Source: Microbacterium sp. cf332
GTDB taxonomy: Bacteria > Actinomycetota > Actinomycetes > Actinomycetales > Microbacteriaceae
Assembly: GCF_900102175.1 (NCBI RefSeq)
Contig: NZ_FNKN01000001.1
Location: 1,302,001-1,366,000, forward strand
DNA length: 64,000 bases
Direction: 5' to 3'
Notes under the pieces: generated by a model
What the model saw: the letters and a program-made list of their open reading frames with translations, nothing else
Database searches by the model: none
What the model was told of the DNA's origin: nothing
Program-made: the position numbers and the translations under genes
Part shown: positions 25,541 to 34,152 of the stretch, piece by piece
Position numbering within the stretch: the first letter of the stretch is position 1
Layout of the letters: each line of letters begins with the position of its first letter

Positions 25541-26475
25541 GGGGAGGTCCTTTCGAAGGGGATGTCGGCGACGGGTGACCCCGCCGCGTCGTCGGGGAAG
25601 TCCCCGGTGGTGGCCATCGTGAGCGCCGCGCGCTCGTGCCCGGACCGCAGGCGCTGCCGCGGCGAGGCGCCGGCGAGCAGTGCGGCGAGGTAGCCGCCGG
25701 CGAAGGCGTCACCGGCCCCCACGGGCTCGACGACGTCGACGACGAGAGCCGGCTCGAAGACCGCGTCGTCGTGCGCGAACAGCGTGGCGCCAACGGCACC
25801 GTCCTTGACGATGAGCTGCGGGGCGTCCGGCAGCAGGGCACGCACCGCGCCCGGGTCCGCCGCGCCCCAGAGCGTCTCGGCCTCGTCGCGGCCGACGAAC
25901 ACGACGTCGGCCGACCTCGCCAGCTCGAGCAGCGGGCCGGATGCCGCCGACGCGGCCCACAGCGGCGTGCGGTGGTTCACGTCGACGCTCACGGGCACCC
26001 CCGCTCCTCGCGCGCGGGCGACGAGATGCCGGAGGAACGCGGGCGCGGTGCCGCCGAGCGCGACGGTGATGCCCGAGACGTGCAGCATCGCGACGCCCGC
26101 CCAGGAGAGCTCGTCGGCGTCGGCGACGGAGAGGTGGGCGGCGGCCGATCCGGTCCGGTAGTAGGCGACGCCGTGGCCGGGGTCCTTCACGTACAGGCCG
26201 GTGGGGTGGGCGCCGTCGACGACGACCCGCGTGACGTCGACGCCCCGCGAAGCCACCCGCGCGACGACGCGCCGGCCGAGGGCATCGTCTCCGACGCGCG
26301 AGAACCACGCGGCGGCCCGGCCGAGGGCGGCCGCGTGCGCCGCGACGTTGGACTCCGCTCCCCCGGCGTCGACGCGGAACACGTCGGCGTGCTCGAGGCG
26401 TTCCGCCGACACCGGCGCGACCATCGCCATGGTCTCGCCGGCCGTCAGCAGCACGCCGCCCACCGGATCGCTCAC
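25537..26475 (-). CDS. kdgK: 2-dehydro-3-deoxygluconate kinase (PfkB family)
   Basis: A 312-residue ribokinase-fold sugar kinase. It has the N-terminal GGAESNVAAHAAALG motif and the C-terminal PfkB signature EPVGAGDAFAGGYLAALL with the catalytic Asp. Position between kduI and eda, with 4-base overlaps at both ends, identifies it as the KDG kinase making KDPG from KDG and ATP. Activity on a related 2-keto-3-deoxy sugar acid is the main alternative. GTG start at 26475. Confidence 0.9.
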   Translation of the reverse strand: MSDPVGGVLLTAGETMAMVAPVSAERLEHADVFRVDAGGAESNVAAHAAALGRAAAWFSRVGDDALGRRVVARVASRGVDVTRVVVDGAHPTGLYVKDPGHGVAYYRTGSAAAHLSVADADELSWAGVAMLHVSGITVALGGTAPAFLRHLVARARGAGVPVSVDVNHRTPLWAASAASGPLLELARSADVVFVGRDEAETLWGAADPGAVRALLPDAPQLIVKDGAVGATLFAHDDAVFEPALVVDVVEPVGAGDAFAGGYLAALLAGASPRQRLRSGHERAALTMATTGDFPDDAAGSPVADIPFERTSP

Positions 26476-27308
26476 TTCAGGGTCGTGACGGGTGCGGCAT
26501 CCATGTCGTCGAATGCCTGGTTCTCGCCCGCCATCGCCCAGATGAACGAGTACGCCGCGGTACCCACTCCGGAGTGCAACGACCAGCTCGGCGAGATGAT
26601 CGCCTGCCGGTCGGCGACGACGAGGTGCCGGGTCTCCTCGCGCTCACCCAGCAGGTGGATGACGCGCGCGTCGTCGGGCACGTCGAAGTACAGGTAGCAC
26701 TCGGTGCGGCGGTCGTGGGTGTGGGCGGGCATCGTGTTCCACATCGAGCCCTCGTGCAGCGTCGTCACGCCCATGACGATCTGGCAGCTCTTCACGCCGT
26801 TCTCGTGGATGTACTGGTTGAGTGTGCGGCGGTTGCTCGTGGCCTGGTCGCCGAGCTCGCGCACCGTCCCCTCGCCCGGCGACACGAGCGCGGCGGGGTA
26901 GGCGGTGTGCGCCGGGGCCGAGAACAGGTAGAACTGCGCGCCGCCGCCCGAACCGTCACCCGCGTCCGCGAATACGACGTCGCGGATGCCGCGGCCGAGG
27001 TACAGGCACGCCCCCTTCACGAGGGTGTGGACCTCGCCGTCGGCGGTCACGGTGCCGGTGCCCCCGACGTTGATGATGCCCACCTCGCGGTGCTCGAGGA
27101 AGTAGTCGCTCCGGATCTCGGGGTAACCCGGCAGCACCAGCTCGCGCCCGGCCGGAACGGCGCCGCCGAGGACGATGCGGTCGTGGTGGGTGTAGACGAC
27201 GGTGATCTCGCCGGGCACGAACACCTCGGGCACGAGGTACTGCTCGCGCAGGTCGGCGGTGGTCATGCCGGGGATCTGCGCGGGGTTGGTCGCGTAGCGC
27301 TGCTGCAT
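26472..27308 (-). CDS. kduI: 5-dehydro-4-deoxy-D-glucuronate isomerase
   Basis: A 278-residue bicupin isomerase converting 5-keto-4-deoxyuronate, formed from unsaturated uronic acids, to 3-deoxy-D-glycero-2,5-hexodiulosonate. The zinc motif PAHTHDRRTECYLYF gives two His and a Glu, and the length equals known KduI proteins. ATG 27308 is preceded by AAAGGAA; a longer frame exists but is unsupported. It is coupled to kdgK by GTGA. Confidence 0.95.
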   Translation of the reverse strand: MQQRYATNPAQIPGMTTADLREQYLVPEVFVPGEITVVYTHHDRIVLGGAVPAGRELVLPGYPEIRSDYFLEHREVGIINVGGTGTVTADGEVHTLVKGACLYLGRGIRDVVFADAGDGSGGGAQFYLFSAPAHTAYPAALVSPGEGTVRELGDQATSNRRTLNQYIHENGVKSCQIVMGVTTLHEGSMWNTMPAHTHDRRTECYLYFDVPDDARVIHLLGEREETRHLVVADRQAIISPSWSLHSGVGTAAYSFIWAMAGENQAFDDMDAAPVTTLK

Positions 27309-27367
27309 GGGGTTCCTTTCGGGAGCGTGTCGGCGCGGGGCCGATGACGGGTGTCGGTGGCGGCGGG

Positions 27368-28132
27368 TCAGCGGACGAGCCAGCCCCCGTCGACCGGCAC
27401 GATCGCGCCGGTGACGTAGGCCGCGGCATCCGAGGCGAGGAAGACGAACGCGCCCTGGAGGTCGCCGGGCGTGCCCCACCGGCCGGCGGGGATGCGGGCG
27501 ACGATCGAGGCCTCGCGGTCGGCGTCGGCGCGGATCGGCGCGGTGTTGTCGGTGGCCATGTAGCCGGGCGCGACCGCGTTGACGGTGACTCCGGACGCTG
27601 CCCACTCGTTCGCGAGCGCCTTGGTCAGGCCGGCCACGGCGTGCTTGGAGGCGGCGTAGCCCGGCACGAGGACGCCGCCCTGGAACGACAGCATCGACGC
27701 GACGTTGATGATGCGCCCGGAGCCCTGCGCGATCATCCGGCGCCCGGCGGCCTGCGACAGGTGGAAGACGGCGTCGAGGTTGACGGCGAGCACGTCGTTC
27801 CAGTCGGCGACCGGATGCTCCGCCGCCGGTGCCCGCCGGATGGTCCCGGCGTTGTTGACGAGGATGTCGATGCCGCCGAGCTCGGTGACGGTCTCGGCGA
27901 CCGCGTCGGCGAGCTGCTCGGGCGCGGCGGTGCCGAGGTCGAGACGGATGCGGTGGGCGCGGCGTCCGAGCGCCGTGATGGCCGCCGCGGTCTCGGCGGC
28001 GTCGCCGCGGTCGAGCAGCGCGACGTCGGCACCCGCTTCGGCGAGCGCAAGGGCGGCGCCCTGTCCCAGGCCGCGGGTCGACCCGGTGACGAGGGCGATG
28101 CGACCGTCGAGACGGAAGGAGTCGAGGATCAT
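27368..28132 (-). CDS. kduD: 2-deoxy-D-gluconate 3-dehydrogenase (KduD-type SDR)
   Basis: A 254-residue short-chain dehydrogenase: cofactor motif TGSTRGLGQG (16-25), NNAG, catalytic Ser near 141, and PGYAASKHA with the Tyr/Lys pair. In this operon it would reduce 3-deoxy-2,5-hexodiulosonate to KDG with NAD(P)H. The KduD call rests on family match plus adjacency to kduI. Its ATG overlaps the upstream FAH-family stop (ATGA). Confidence 0.9.
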   Translation of the reverse strand: MILDSFRLDGRIALVTGSTRGLGQGAALALAEAGADVALLDRGDAAETAAAITALGRRAHRIRLDLGTAAPEQLADAVAETVTELGGIDILVNNAGTIRRAPAAEHPVADWNDVLAVNLDAVFHLSQAAGRRMIAQGSGRIINVASMLSFQGGVLVPGYAASKHAVAGLTKALANEWAASGVTVNAVAPGYMATDNTAPIRADADREASIVARIPAGRWGTPGDLQGAFVFLASDAAAYVTGAIVPVDGGWLVR

Positions 28133-28983
28133 GCGGGGCCTCCGATGAAGGTGGTGGTCAGTTCGCCGAGACGCGAGATGCGCACCGTGACGGCATCGCC
28201 GTCACGCAGCGGCCGGTGGGCGGCCTGCGCGTCGGGCAGCTTCTGCGGGGTGCCGGTCGAGATGACGTCGCCGGGCTCCAGCGTCATGACGCGGCTGAGG
28301 TACGACACGACGTACGCGACCGAGAAGATCGTGGTCGCCGTGGACTGCGAGACGGTCACGACGCCGTCGCGGACGACCTCGACGAGCATGTCCTGCGGGT
28401 CGCCCGCCTCGTCGGGTGTGACGAGCCACGGCCCGAGCGGCGCGAAGCCGTCGAAGCACTTGCCCATCGCCCATTGGCTCTGCCGGCGCTGCCATGAGCG
28501 ATCGGACACGTCGTTGAGGATCGTGTAGCCCGCGACGTGCGAGAGCGCCGTCGCCTCGTCGATGTCCTTCGCGCGGCGCCCGATGACGACGGCGATCTCG
28601 CCCTCGTAGTCGACGTCGGCGGCGACGGTCGGCACCACGACGGCGTCGGCCGGTCCGCGGAGGGTGTTCGGGGTCTTGACGAACACATCCGGGAATTCCG
28701 GGTCGTCCGCGGTCGGGTCGACGCCGTCGGGCACGTGACCGCGGTAGTTGTAGCCGAGGCAGAGGATCTTGCCCGGACGCACCGGCGCCTCAAGCTGTAC
28801 CGACGACAGCTCGGGGTGGGTGATGTCGGCGCGGGCGACGGCCCCGTCGAGGGCGTCGCCCCCGGCGGCGACGAGATCGGTCAGCGCCGCCGGGCCGAGG
28901 TCGACGACACGGTCGACCTCGTCCACCGTCACGACGACGCCCGACCGGGTGCCGCCCTCGGTCGAGTATCGGACGAGCCTCAC
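28129..28983 (-). CDS. Fumarylacetoacetate hydrolase-family protein
   Basis: A 284-residue FAH-fold enzyme. The metal/active-site landmarks KILCLGYNYRGH, DVDYEGEIAVVIGR (acidic metal ligands), GYTILNDVSDR and DVISTGTPQ are all present. The family hydrolyses or decarboxylates diketo acids. Its step in uronate breakdown is not obvious: it could handle a diketo-deoxy acid side product or a second entry sugar. GTG 28983 overlaps the GH88 stop (GTGA), and its own stop overlaps kduD, so it is firmly in the operon. Confidence 0.85.
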   Translation of the reverse strand: MRLVRYSTEGGTRSGVVVTVDEVDRVVDLGPAALTDLVAAGGDALDGAVARADITHPELSSVQLEAPVRPGKILCLGYNYRGHVPDGVDPTADDPEFPDVFVKTPNTLRGPADAVVVPTVAADVDYEGEIAVVIGRRAKDIDEATALSHVAGYTILNDVSDRSWQRRQSQWAMGKCFDGFAPLGPWLVTPDEAGDPQDMLVEVVRDGVVTVSQSTATTIFSVAYVVSYLSRVMTLEPGDVISTGTPQKLPDAQAAHRPLRDGDAVTVRISRLGELTTTFIGGPA

Positions 28984-30224
28984 CAGTACGGCTTCCAGTC
29001 GGGGCGCGCAGCGCGCACGAGAGCCTCGAGGTAGAAGTAGTCGCCCCACAGGGTGCCCTCGTCGACGCCGACCGACTTCGGCAGGTCGTAGACGCTGTGC
29101 AGGAGCACGGCGTCGGCCGCCTCCGGGCTCTCGGGCGTGTAGTTCTCGATGAGCGAGGCGAGGATCTCGTGAGCCGCCGCCCGGTAGCGGGAGGCGGCAT
29201 CGGGGTCGGTTTCCGCCCCCTCGTCGAGCACACCGGCGAGCTCGAACAGCCCCGACACCGCGATCGCGGCCGAGGAGCTGTCGCGGGGCGCGTCGGCGCC
29301 GTCGGTGTAGACCATGTCCCAGAACGGGACGCGGTCGCTCGGGAGGTGCGAGAGGAACCGTTCGGCGCAGCGACGCGAGGCATCGAGCAGGGCCGGGTCG
29401 CCGGTCGCTCGGTGGTTCATCGCGAAGCCGTAGATGCCCCACGCCTGTCCGCGCGCCCAGCACGAGTCGTCGAACGCGCCCTGCTCCGTCGCGCCGCGCA
29501 GCGGCTCGCCGGTCTCGGGGTCCCAGTAGAAGGTGTGGAAGGTCGTGTCGTCATCGCGCAGGATGTGCGTGCGCAGCTGCGTCGTGTGGCGGCGCACCGC
29601 GTCGGCGAAGCGCTCTTCGCCGGTCTGCTCGCCCGCCCACGTGAGCAGCGGCATGTTCATGAGGCTGTCGACGATCGTGCGTCCGCGCTGCGCGGGGTCG
29701 GAGAGATCTCCCCACGCTTGGATGATGCCGGCGGGTTCGAGGAAGCGACGCATGAGGTGATCGGCGGCCGACAGGGCGGTCTGACGGGCGTCCTCGTCGC
29801 CGAGGAGCCGGGAGGGCGCGACCGAGGCGAGGCTGTAGAGGAACCCGAGGTCGTGCGTGTCGAGGTCGTCCTCATCGCGGATGCGGCGTGCGAAGTCCGC
29901 CGCGTGGGCCAGCGCGGCGTCGCGGAAGAAGGCGTCGCCCGTGATCTCCCACGCGATCCACATCATCCCCGGCCAGAAGCTCGTCGTCCACCCGCGGTTG
30001 GCTCCCGCAGGGAACCCCCCGGCTGCGGGGCGGATCGGATACCGGTCGCCGCGGGTCGTGTCATCGGGGTAGTTCGGGCCGAACGTCTGGATGTTGCGAC
30101 GCAGTGTGCTCAGGGCGGCGCCGATCGCCGCCTCGATCACGGCGGCGTCGACGACGGGAGGCGCGCCCGCTGCGGACGTCGCGCCCGCGCGCACGCCGAG
30201 ATCGGTTCCGGGGAGGGATGTCAT
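28980..30224 (-). CDS. Unsaturated glucuronyl hydrolase (GH88 family)
   Basis: A 414-residue (alpha/alpha)6-barrel hydrolase. GANRGWTTSFWPGMMWIAWE, HDLGFLYSLA and DDSCWARGQAWGIYGFAM are characteristic of GH88, with the catalytic and substrate-activating Asp residues in the HDLGF and DSLMNM segments. The enzyme removes 4,5-unsaturated uronic acid from the non-reducing end of lyase-generated oligosaccharides. There is no signal peptide, so it acts in the cytoplasm on imported oligosaccharides. ATG 30224 follows GAAGGAA; an upstream extension to 30299 has no support. GH105 is the nearest alternative family. Confidence 0.88.
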   Translation of the reverse strand: MTSLPGTDLGVRAGATSAAGAPPVVDAAVIEAAIGAALSTLRRNIQTFGPNYPDDTTRGDRYPIRPAAGGFPAGANRGWTTSFWPGMMWIAWEITGDAFFRDAALAHAADFARRIRDEDDLDTHDLGFLYSLASVAPSRLLGDEDARQTALSAADHLMRRFLEPAGIIQAWGDLSDPAQRGRTIVDSLMNMPLLTWAGEQTGEERFADAVRRHTTQLRTHILRDDDTTFHTFYWDPETGEPLRGATEQGAFDDSCWARGQAWGIYGFAMNHRATGDPALLDASRRCAERFLSHLPSDRVPFWDMVYTDGADAPRDSSSAAIAVSGLFELAGVLDEGAETDPDAASRYRAAAHEILASLIENYTPESPEAADAVLLHSVYDLPKSVGVDEGTLWGDYFYLEALVRAARPDWKPYW

Positions 30225-30243
30225 GTCGAGGGGTTCCTTCGGG

Positions 30244-30915
30244 TCAGACGGCCTGGGGCTCGGGATCGCCGAGCACCGGGCGGAGGATGTAGCGGGCATT
30301 GGCCCATGCGAGGTAGAGGGCGGGCGCCGCGGTGAGTCCGATCGCGACGGCCGGCATCGAGACGAACAGTCCTGCCTGCAGCGCGATGACCGCGAGCGAG
30401 ACGAGACTCAGCCACCACCGGCGCACGCTCAGGAACACCGCGGCTCGGGCGATCGAGCGCAGCGACGCATCGGGCTCCTCGGCGAGGGCTGCGAAGGCGA
30501 CGAGGCCCGCCGCGAGCAGGAGCACCGTGAGCACTCCGAGCACGGGCACGACGGCGACGCCCGCCTGCAGCGGCGCGAAGAAGCGGACGTCGACGAGCAC
30601 GACGACGAGGGCGGCGACGACCACCGCGCCCAGCACGGGAGCCGTGCGCCAGGAGCGCTTCCAGCTGCGGACGAACACGCGCACGACCCGGGTCTCTCCC
30701 CCGCCGTGGGCTCGGAAGGTCGCGAACGCCGCCGTGATGCCCGGTGCGCACAGCGGCGCGACCAGGGCGAGCATCGGCCACGACAGCGCCGGGTCGGTGA
30801 TCACGAGCAGCACGACGAGCGGCAGGCACGACGCGAGCAGCAGCAGGTTGGTCATGAGCCCGAGGTAGACGACGCCGAAGACGGTCGCGTACGTGTTGTG
30901 CGAGATGCGCTTCAC
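30244..30915 (-). CDS. DUF624 (YesL-like) membrane protein
   Basis: A 223-residue protein with about five hydrophobic segments. The N-terminus (TYATVFGVVYLGLMTNLLLLASCLPLVVLL) and the pattern of an early aromatic segment followed by FRSWKRSWR are typical of DUF624/YesL. Such proteins are almost always found beside sugar ABC importers in PULs of Gram-positive bacteria; their function is unknown, perhaps transporter assembly or coupling. It starts four bases after the permease stop. Confidence 0.8.
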   Translation of the reverse strand: MKRISHNTYATVFGVVYLGLMTNLLLLASCLPLVVLLVITDPALSWPMLALVAPLCAPGITAAFATFRAHGGGETRVVRVFVRSWKRSWRTAPVLGAVVVAALVVVLVDVRFFAPLQAGVAVVPVLGVLTVLLLAAGLVAFAALAEEPDASLRSIARAAVFLSVRRWWLSLVSLAVIALQAGLFVSMPAVAIGLTAAPALYLAWANARYILRPVLGDPEPQAV

Positions 30916-30919
30916 GGCC

Positions 30920-31840
30920 TCACCCCTTCATCCCGCTCGTCGCGATGCCCTCGACGAAGTACTTCTGCCCGACGAGGAAGATGACGGCGATCGGCACCAC
31001 CGAGATGACGAGTCCGGCGAACAGCAGGGCGTAGTTCGTGTCGTAGAGGTTGCTCACGAAGCTCTTGAGGCCGAGCTGGATGGTCCAGAGGTCGGGGTTG
31101 CGCAGGTAGATGAGCGGCCCGAGGTAGTCGTTCCAGGTGTTGACGAACGTCAGGAGCGTGAGGCTCGCGAGCGCCGGCACCGACAGCGGCAGCATGATGC
31201 GGCGCCAGATGCCGTACTCGCTCAGGCCGTCGAGACGCGCGGCCTCGGACAGCTCCTCGGGGATGGTCTCGTAGAACTGCTTCATGAGGAACACCCCGAA
31301 GGCGCCGAACGCCTGGATCAGGATGATGGCCCACAGCGTGTTCGAGACCTTGACGTTCGAGAGCAGGATGAACTGCGGGATCATGTACGACTGCCACGGC
31401 ACCGCGATGGTGCCGATGTAGAGCAGGAACAGCACGTCGCGGCCGGGGAAGCGGATGCGCGCGAAGCCGTACGCCGCGAACGAGCCGGTGAGCACCTGCA
31501 GGAAGGTGACCACGACGGCGAGCACGAGAGTGTTGCGGATCCAGGTCAGCATCCCCGACTGCGACCAGATGTCGACGTAGTTCTGCCAGACGAAGACCTC
31601 GGGGATCCACTGGATCGGCACCGAGAAGACCTCGTTGGCCGACTTCAGCGAGCTCATGATCATCCAGAAGAACGGCAGCAGCAGGGCCGCGGCCGCGATG
31701 ATCAGCGCGATGTATCCGGCGATGCGACCGATGCGGCGCAACGGCGTGATGCTGTCGGGGCGATGGCCTTCGGGCAGACCGTCGGCCGCGATCTTGCGCA
31801 GCGCCCGGCGGTCGTCCTGGGGCACGAGAAGATTCGTCAT
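30920..31840 (-). CDS. Carbohydrate ABC transporter permease (MalG-type)
   Basis: A 306-residue inner-membrane permease with six predicted spans. The EAA cytoplasmic loop EELSEAARLDGLSEYGIWRRIMLPLSVPAL couples to the ATPase. The C-terminal GQKYFVEGIATSGMKG ending is a MalG/CUT1 hallmark. ATG 31840 overlaps the upstream permease stop by one base (TGATG). Probable substrate is an unsaturated or uronate oligosaccharide, inferred from operon content. No ATPase gene is nearby. Confidence 0.92.
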   Translation of the reverse strand: MTNLLVPQDDRRALRKIAADGLPEGHRPDSITPLRRIGRIAGYIALIIAAAALLLPFFWMIMSSLKSANEVFSVPIQWIPEVFVWQNYVDIWSQSGMLTWIRNTLVLAVVVTFLQVLTGSFAAYGFARIRFPGRDVLFLLYIGTIAVPWQSYMIPQFILLSNVKVSNTLWAIILIQAFGAFGVFLMKQFYETIPEELSEAARLDGLSEYGIWRRIMLPLSVPALASLTLLTFVNTWNDYLGPLIYLRNPDLWTIQLGLKSFVSNLYDTNYALLFAGLVISVVPIAVIFLVGQKYFVEGIATSGMKG

Positions 31841-32775
31841 CAGACGTTCCTCCGCTTGTTCCAGATGAACTGGAGGATGGTCACGAGGATGCAGAGGAAG
31901 AAGAGCGCCACGGCGGCCGCGGAGGCGTAGCCGAACTGGTTCTCCTCGAACCCCTTGCGGTAGATGAATTGCGAGATGACGAGCGTCGACTGACCCGGCC
32001 CGCCCTCGGTCATCACGAGGATGAGGTCGAAGATCTTGAACGAGTTGATCGTGAGCATCACGGTGACGAAGAACATCGTCGGCCGCAGGCACGGGAGAGT
32101 GACGTTCACGAACCGCTCCCAGGCGTTCGCGCCGTCCATGCGGGCGGCCTCGTAGAGCTCTCGAGGCACGGTCTGGAGCCCGGCGAGGAAGAGGATCATG
32201 TAGTAGCCCATGTCGCGCCACGTGCTGACGACGACCACGGCGGGCATCGCCCACTCCGACGAGGTGAGCCACCCGGGCGGGTTGGCGATGCCGACCGCGC
32301 GGAGTATCTCGTTGATGGGGCCGTACTCGGGGCTGAAGAGCAGGTTCCACACCACGGCGATCGCGACGATCGAGGTGATGTAGGGGAAGAACGCCGCGGT
32401 GCGGAAGAACGCGACCCCCCGCAGCTTGTTGTTCAGCAGCAGCGCGAGACCGAGCGAGGCGATGATCGTCAGCGGGATGTGCAGCGCGGCGTAATAGAGG
32501 GTGTTGACGAACGAGATGCGGAAGCTGCCGTCGCCGAGCAGCCGCTCGAAGTTGGCGAGCCCGACCCAGTTCGCCGTACCGAAGATGTTCCAGTTCGTCA
32601 GCGACATGTAGAAGAGCGTGACGACCGGCACGAGCGTCAGCAGGGCGAAGCCGACGAAGTTGGGCAGGATGAAGCTCCAACCCAGCAGCGTGTTGCGCAC
32701 GGTCAGCTTCGAACGTCTGCGTCGCTGCGTCGGCTCGGAGCGGCGCGCCTTCGGAGAGGCGGCGGTGGTGGTCAT
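31840..32775 (-). CDS. Carbohydrate ABC transporter permease (MalF/UgpA-type)
   Basis: A 311-residue permease: basic cytoplasmic N-terminus, first span at GWSFILPNFVGFALLTLVPVV, and EAA loop ELYEAARMDGANAWERFVNVTLP. It pairs with the following MalG-type gene. ATG 32775 follows a GGAG ribosome-binding site. A 13-bp stem-loop separates it from the binding-protein gene. Confidence 0.92.
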   Translation of the reverse strand: MTTTAASPKARRSEPTQRRRRSKLTVRNTLLGWSFILPNFVGFALLTLVPVVTLFYMSLTNWNIFGTANWVGLANFERLLGDGSFRISFVNTLYYAALHIPLTIIASLGLALLLNNKLRGVAFFRTAAFFPYITSIVAIAVVWNLLFSPEYGPINEILRAVGIANPPGWLTSSEWAMPAVVVVSTWRDMGYYMILFLAGLQTVPRELYEAARMDGANAWERFVNVTLPCLRPTMFFVTVMLTINSFKIFDLILVMTEGGPGQSTLVISQFIYRKGFEENQFGYASAAAVALFFLCILVTILQFIWNKRRNV

Positions 32776-32804
32776 GGTGTCTCCTGGGGAGGACGGCGGG
32801 GGAT

Positions 32805-32835
32805 GCGGCCGGCGCGGGTACGCCGCGCCGGCCGC
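32805..32835 (-). terminator. Strong intercistronic hairpin between binding protein and permease genes
   Basis: GCGGCCGGCGCGG (32805-32817) pairs perfectly with CCGCGCCGGCCGC (32823-32835) around a 5-base loop, about 33 bases after the binding-protein stop, with no T tract. It likely attenuates or protects the transcript so that more binding protein than permease is made. Confidence 0.6.
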
Positions 32836-32868
32836 GGGGTACCGTCGACGAGGCGACGGCACGCGGGG

Positions 32869-34152
32869 TCAGTCGAGACCGACCTCGTTGGCGACGCGAT
32901 CCTCGGCCTCGCTGATGGCCTGCTCGACCGGGGTCGAGCCCGACAGGATCGCGCTGTGCATGTCGTTGAGGATGTTCTGGATCGACGCGGTCTTGTTCGA
33001 CGTCGGGTTCTCGGGGTGGACGTCGCCCGTCGACCACGCGAACTTCGACAGGTCGTCGGTCGGCGCGCCGTCGACGGCGAAGTACGCCTCGGTCACGGCG
33101 TCGTTCGACGCGGCCGGGGTGATGCCGATCTTCGCCAGCTCCTCGGCGGCCTCGAGGCTCGCGGCGTAGGCGAGGAAGTCCTTCGCCGCCTGCACCTTGG
33201 CGCCGTCGATGTTGGCGTTGATCGAGAAGCCGGTGGGGTCGCCGAAGGTCACCGGGGTGCCGTCCGTGCCGGTGGTCGACGAGTCGAGCTGCGGGATCGG
33301 CGCGATGCCCCACTCGAAGTCGTTCGCCTCGCCCGAGGCCTGCTGCGAGATCAGGGTGGCGACGTACCACGTGCCCATCGGCAGCATGGCCGCCTTCTGC
33401 GTGCCGAACTCGCCCTGGTAGGTGAGCTGGTTGGCCGTCGAGGTGTTGAAGTCGACCTGGGCGCCGGCGTCCTGCAGGCCGAGGACGCGGTCGTAGTAGT
33501 CGGCGAAGTATCCGTAGTCGCCCGAGAGCACGTCGGTGTCCTCCTGCGCCGACGCGAAGCCCTGCACGGTCGACTGCCAGCGGTGCTGGTATGTGCCATT
33601 CGCGACCCCCGCCGTGGTGATCGCCTCGGCCGCGGTGTCGTAGTCCTCCCACGTCCACGAGCCGTCGGGGTACTCCTGGCCCGCGGCGTCGAAGAGCGCC
33701 TTGTTGTAGAACAGGACCCAGCGGTCCTGGCGGTACGGGACGCCGTACGCCGTGCCGTCGACCTCGTACGACGAGGCGCCGCCGACACCGTCGGGCAGCT
33801 CGACGTCGGAGACGTCCATGAGCTGGCCGCCCTCCTGGAACGTCGTGACGAACTTCACCTCTTTCTGGGTGATGATGTCGGGTCCGACGCCCGCGGCCAG
33901 GTCTGCGGTGACCAGCGTGTTGTACTCGGCGGCGTCGTACTGCTTGAGCTCGACGGTGACCTCGGGGTTCTTCTCGTGGAAGGCGTCGGCGAGCACCTGG
34001 AACTCGGGCGTCGTGTCGAGGCTCCACCCCGAAAGGGTGAGGGTGACGGGGCCGTCGGCGGTCTGGGCGGGCTCGGATCCCCCGCCGCAGGCGGCGAGCG
34101 ACAGGGTGGCGACGACCGCCATCCCCGCTGCGGCTGCGAACTTGCGCTTCAT
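32869..34152 (-). CDS. Extracellular solute-binding lipoprotein of a sugar ABC importer (uronate locus)
   Basis: A 427-residue CUT1-type binding protein. A signal peptide with lipobox LAACGGG (cysteine near residue 22) anchors it outside the membrane. The mature part has the SBP fold with LVTADLAAGVGPDII and YGVPYRQDRWVLFYNKALFDAAG, aromatic-rich sugar-contact loops. Its ATG overlaps the DUF2264 stop (ATGA), so it is translated with that gene. Ligand is inferred from the operon. Confidence 0.92.
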   Translation of the reverse strand: MKRKFAAAAGMAVVATLSLAACGGGSEPAQTADGPVTLTLSGWSLDTTPEFQVLADAFHEKNPEVTVELKQYDAAEYNTLVTADLAAGVGPDIITQKEVKFVTTFQEGGQLMDVSDVELPDGVGGASSYEVDGTAYGVPYRQDRWVLFYNKALFDAAGQEYPDGSWTWEDYDTAAEAITTAGVANGTYQHRWQSTVQGFASAQEDTDVLSGDYGYFADYYDRVLGLQDAGAQVDFNTSTANQLTYQGEFGTQKAAMLPMGTWYVATLISQQASGEANDFEWGIAPIPQLDSSTTGTDGTPVTFGDPTGFSINANIDGAKVQAAKDFLAYAASLEAAEELAKIGITPAASNDAVTEAYFAVDGAPTDDLSKFAWSTGDVHPENPTSNKTASIQNILNDMHSAILSGSTPVEQAISEAEDRVANEVGLD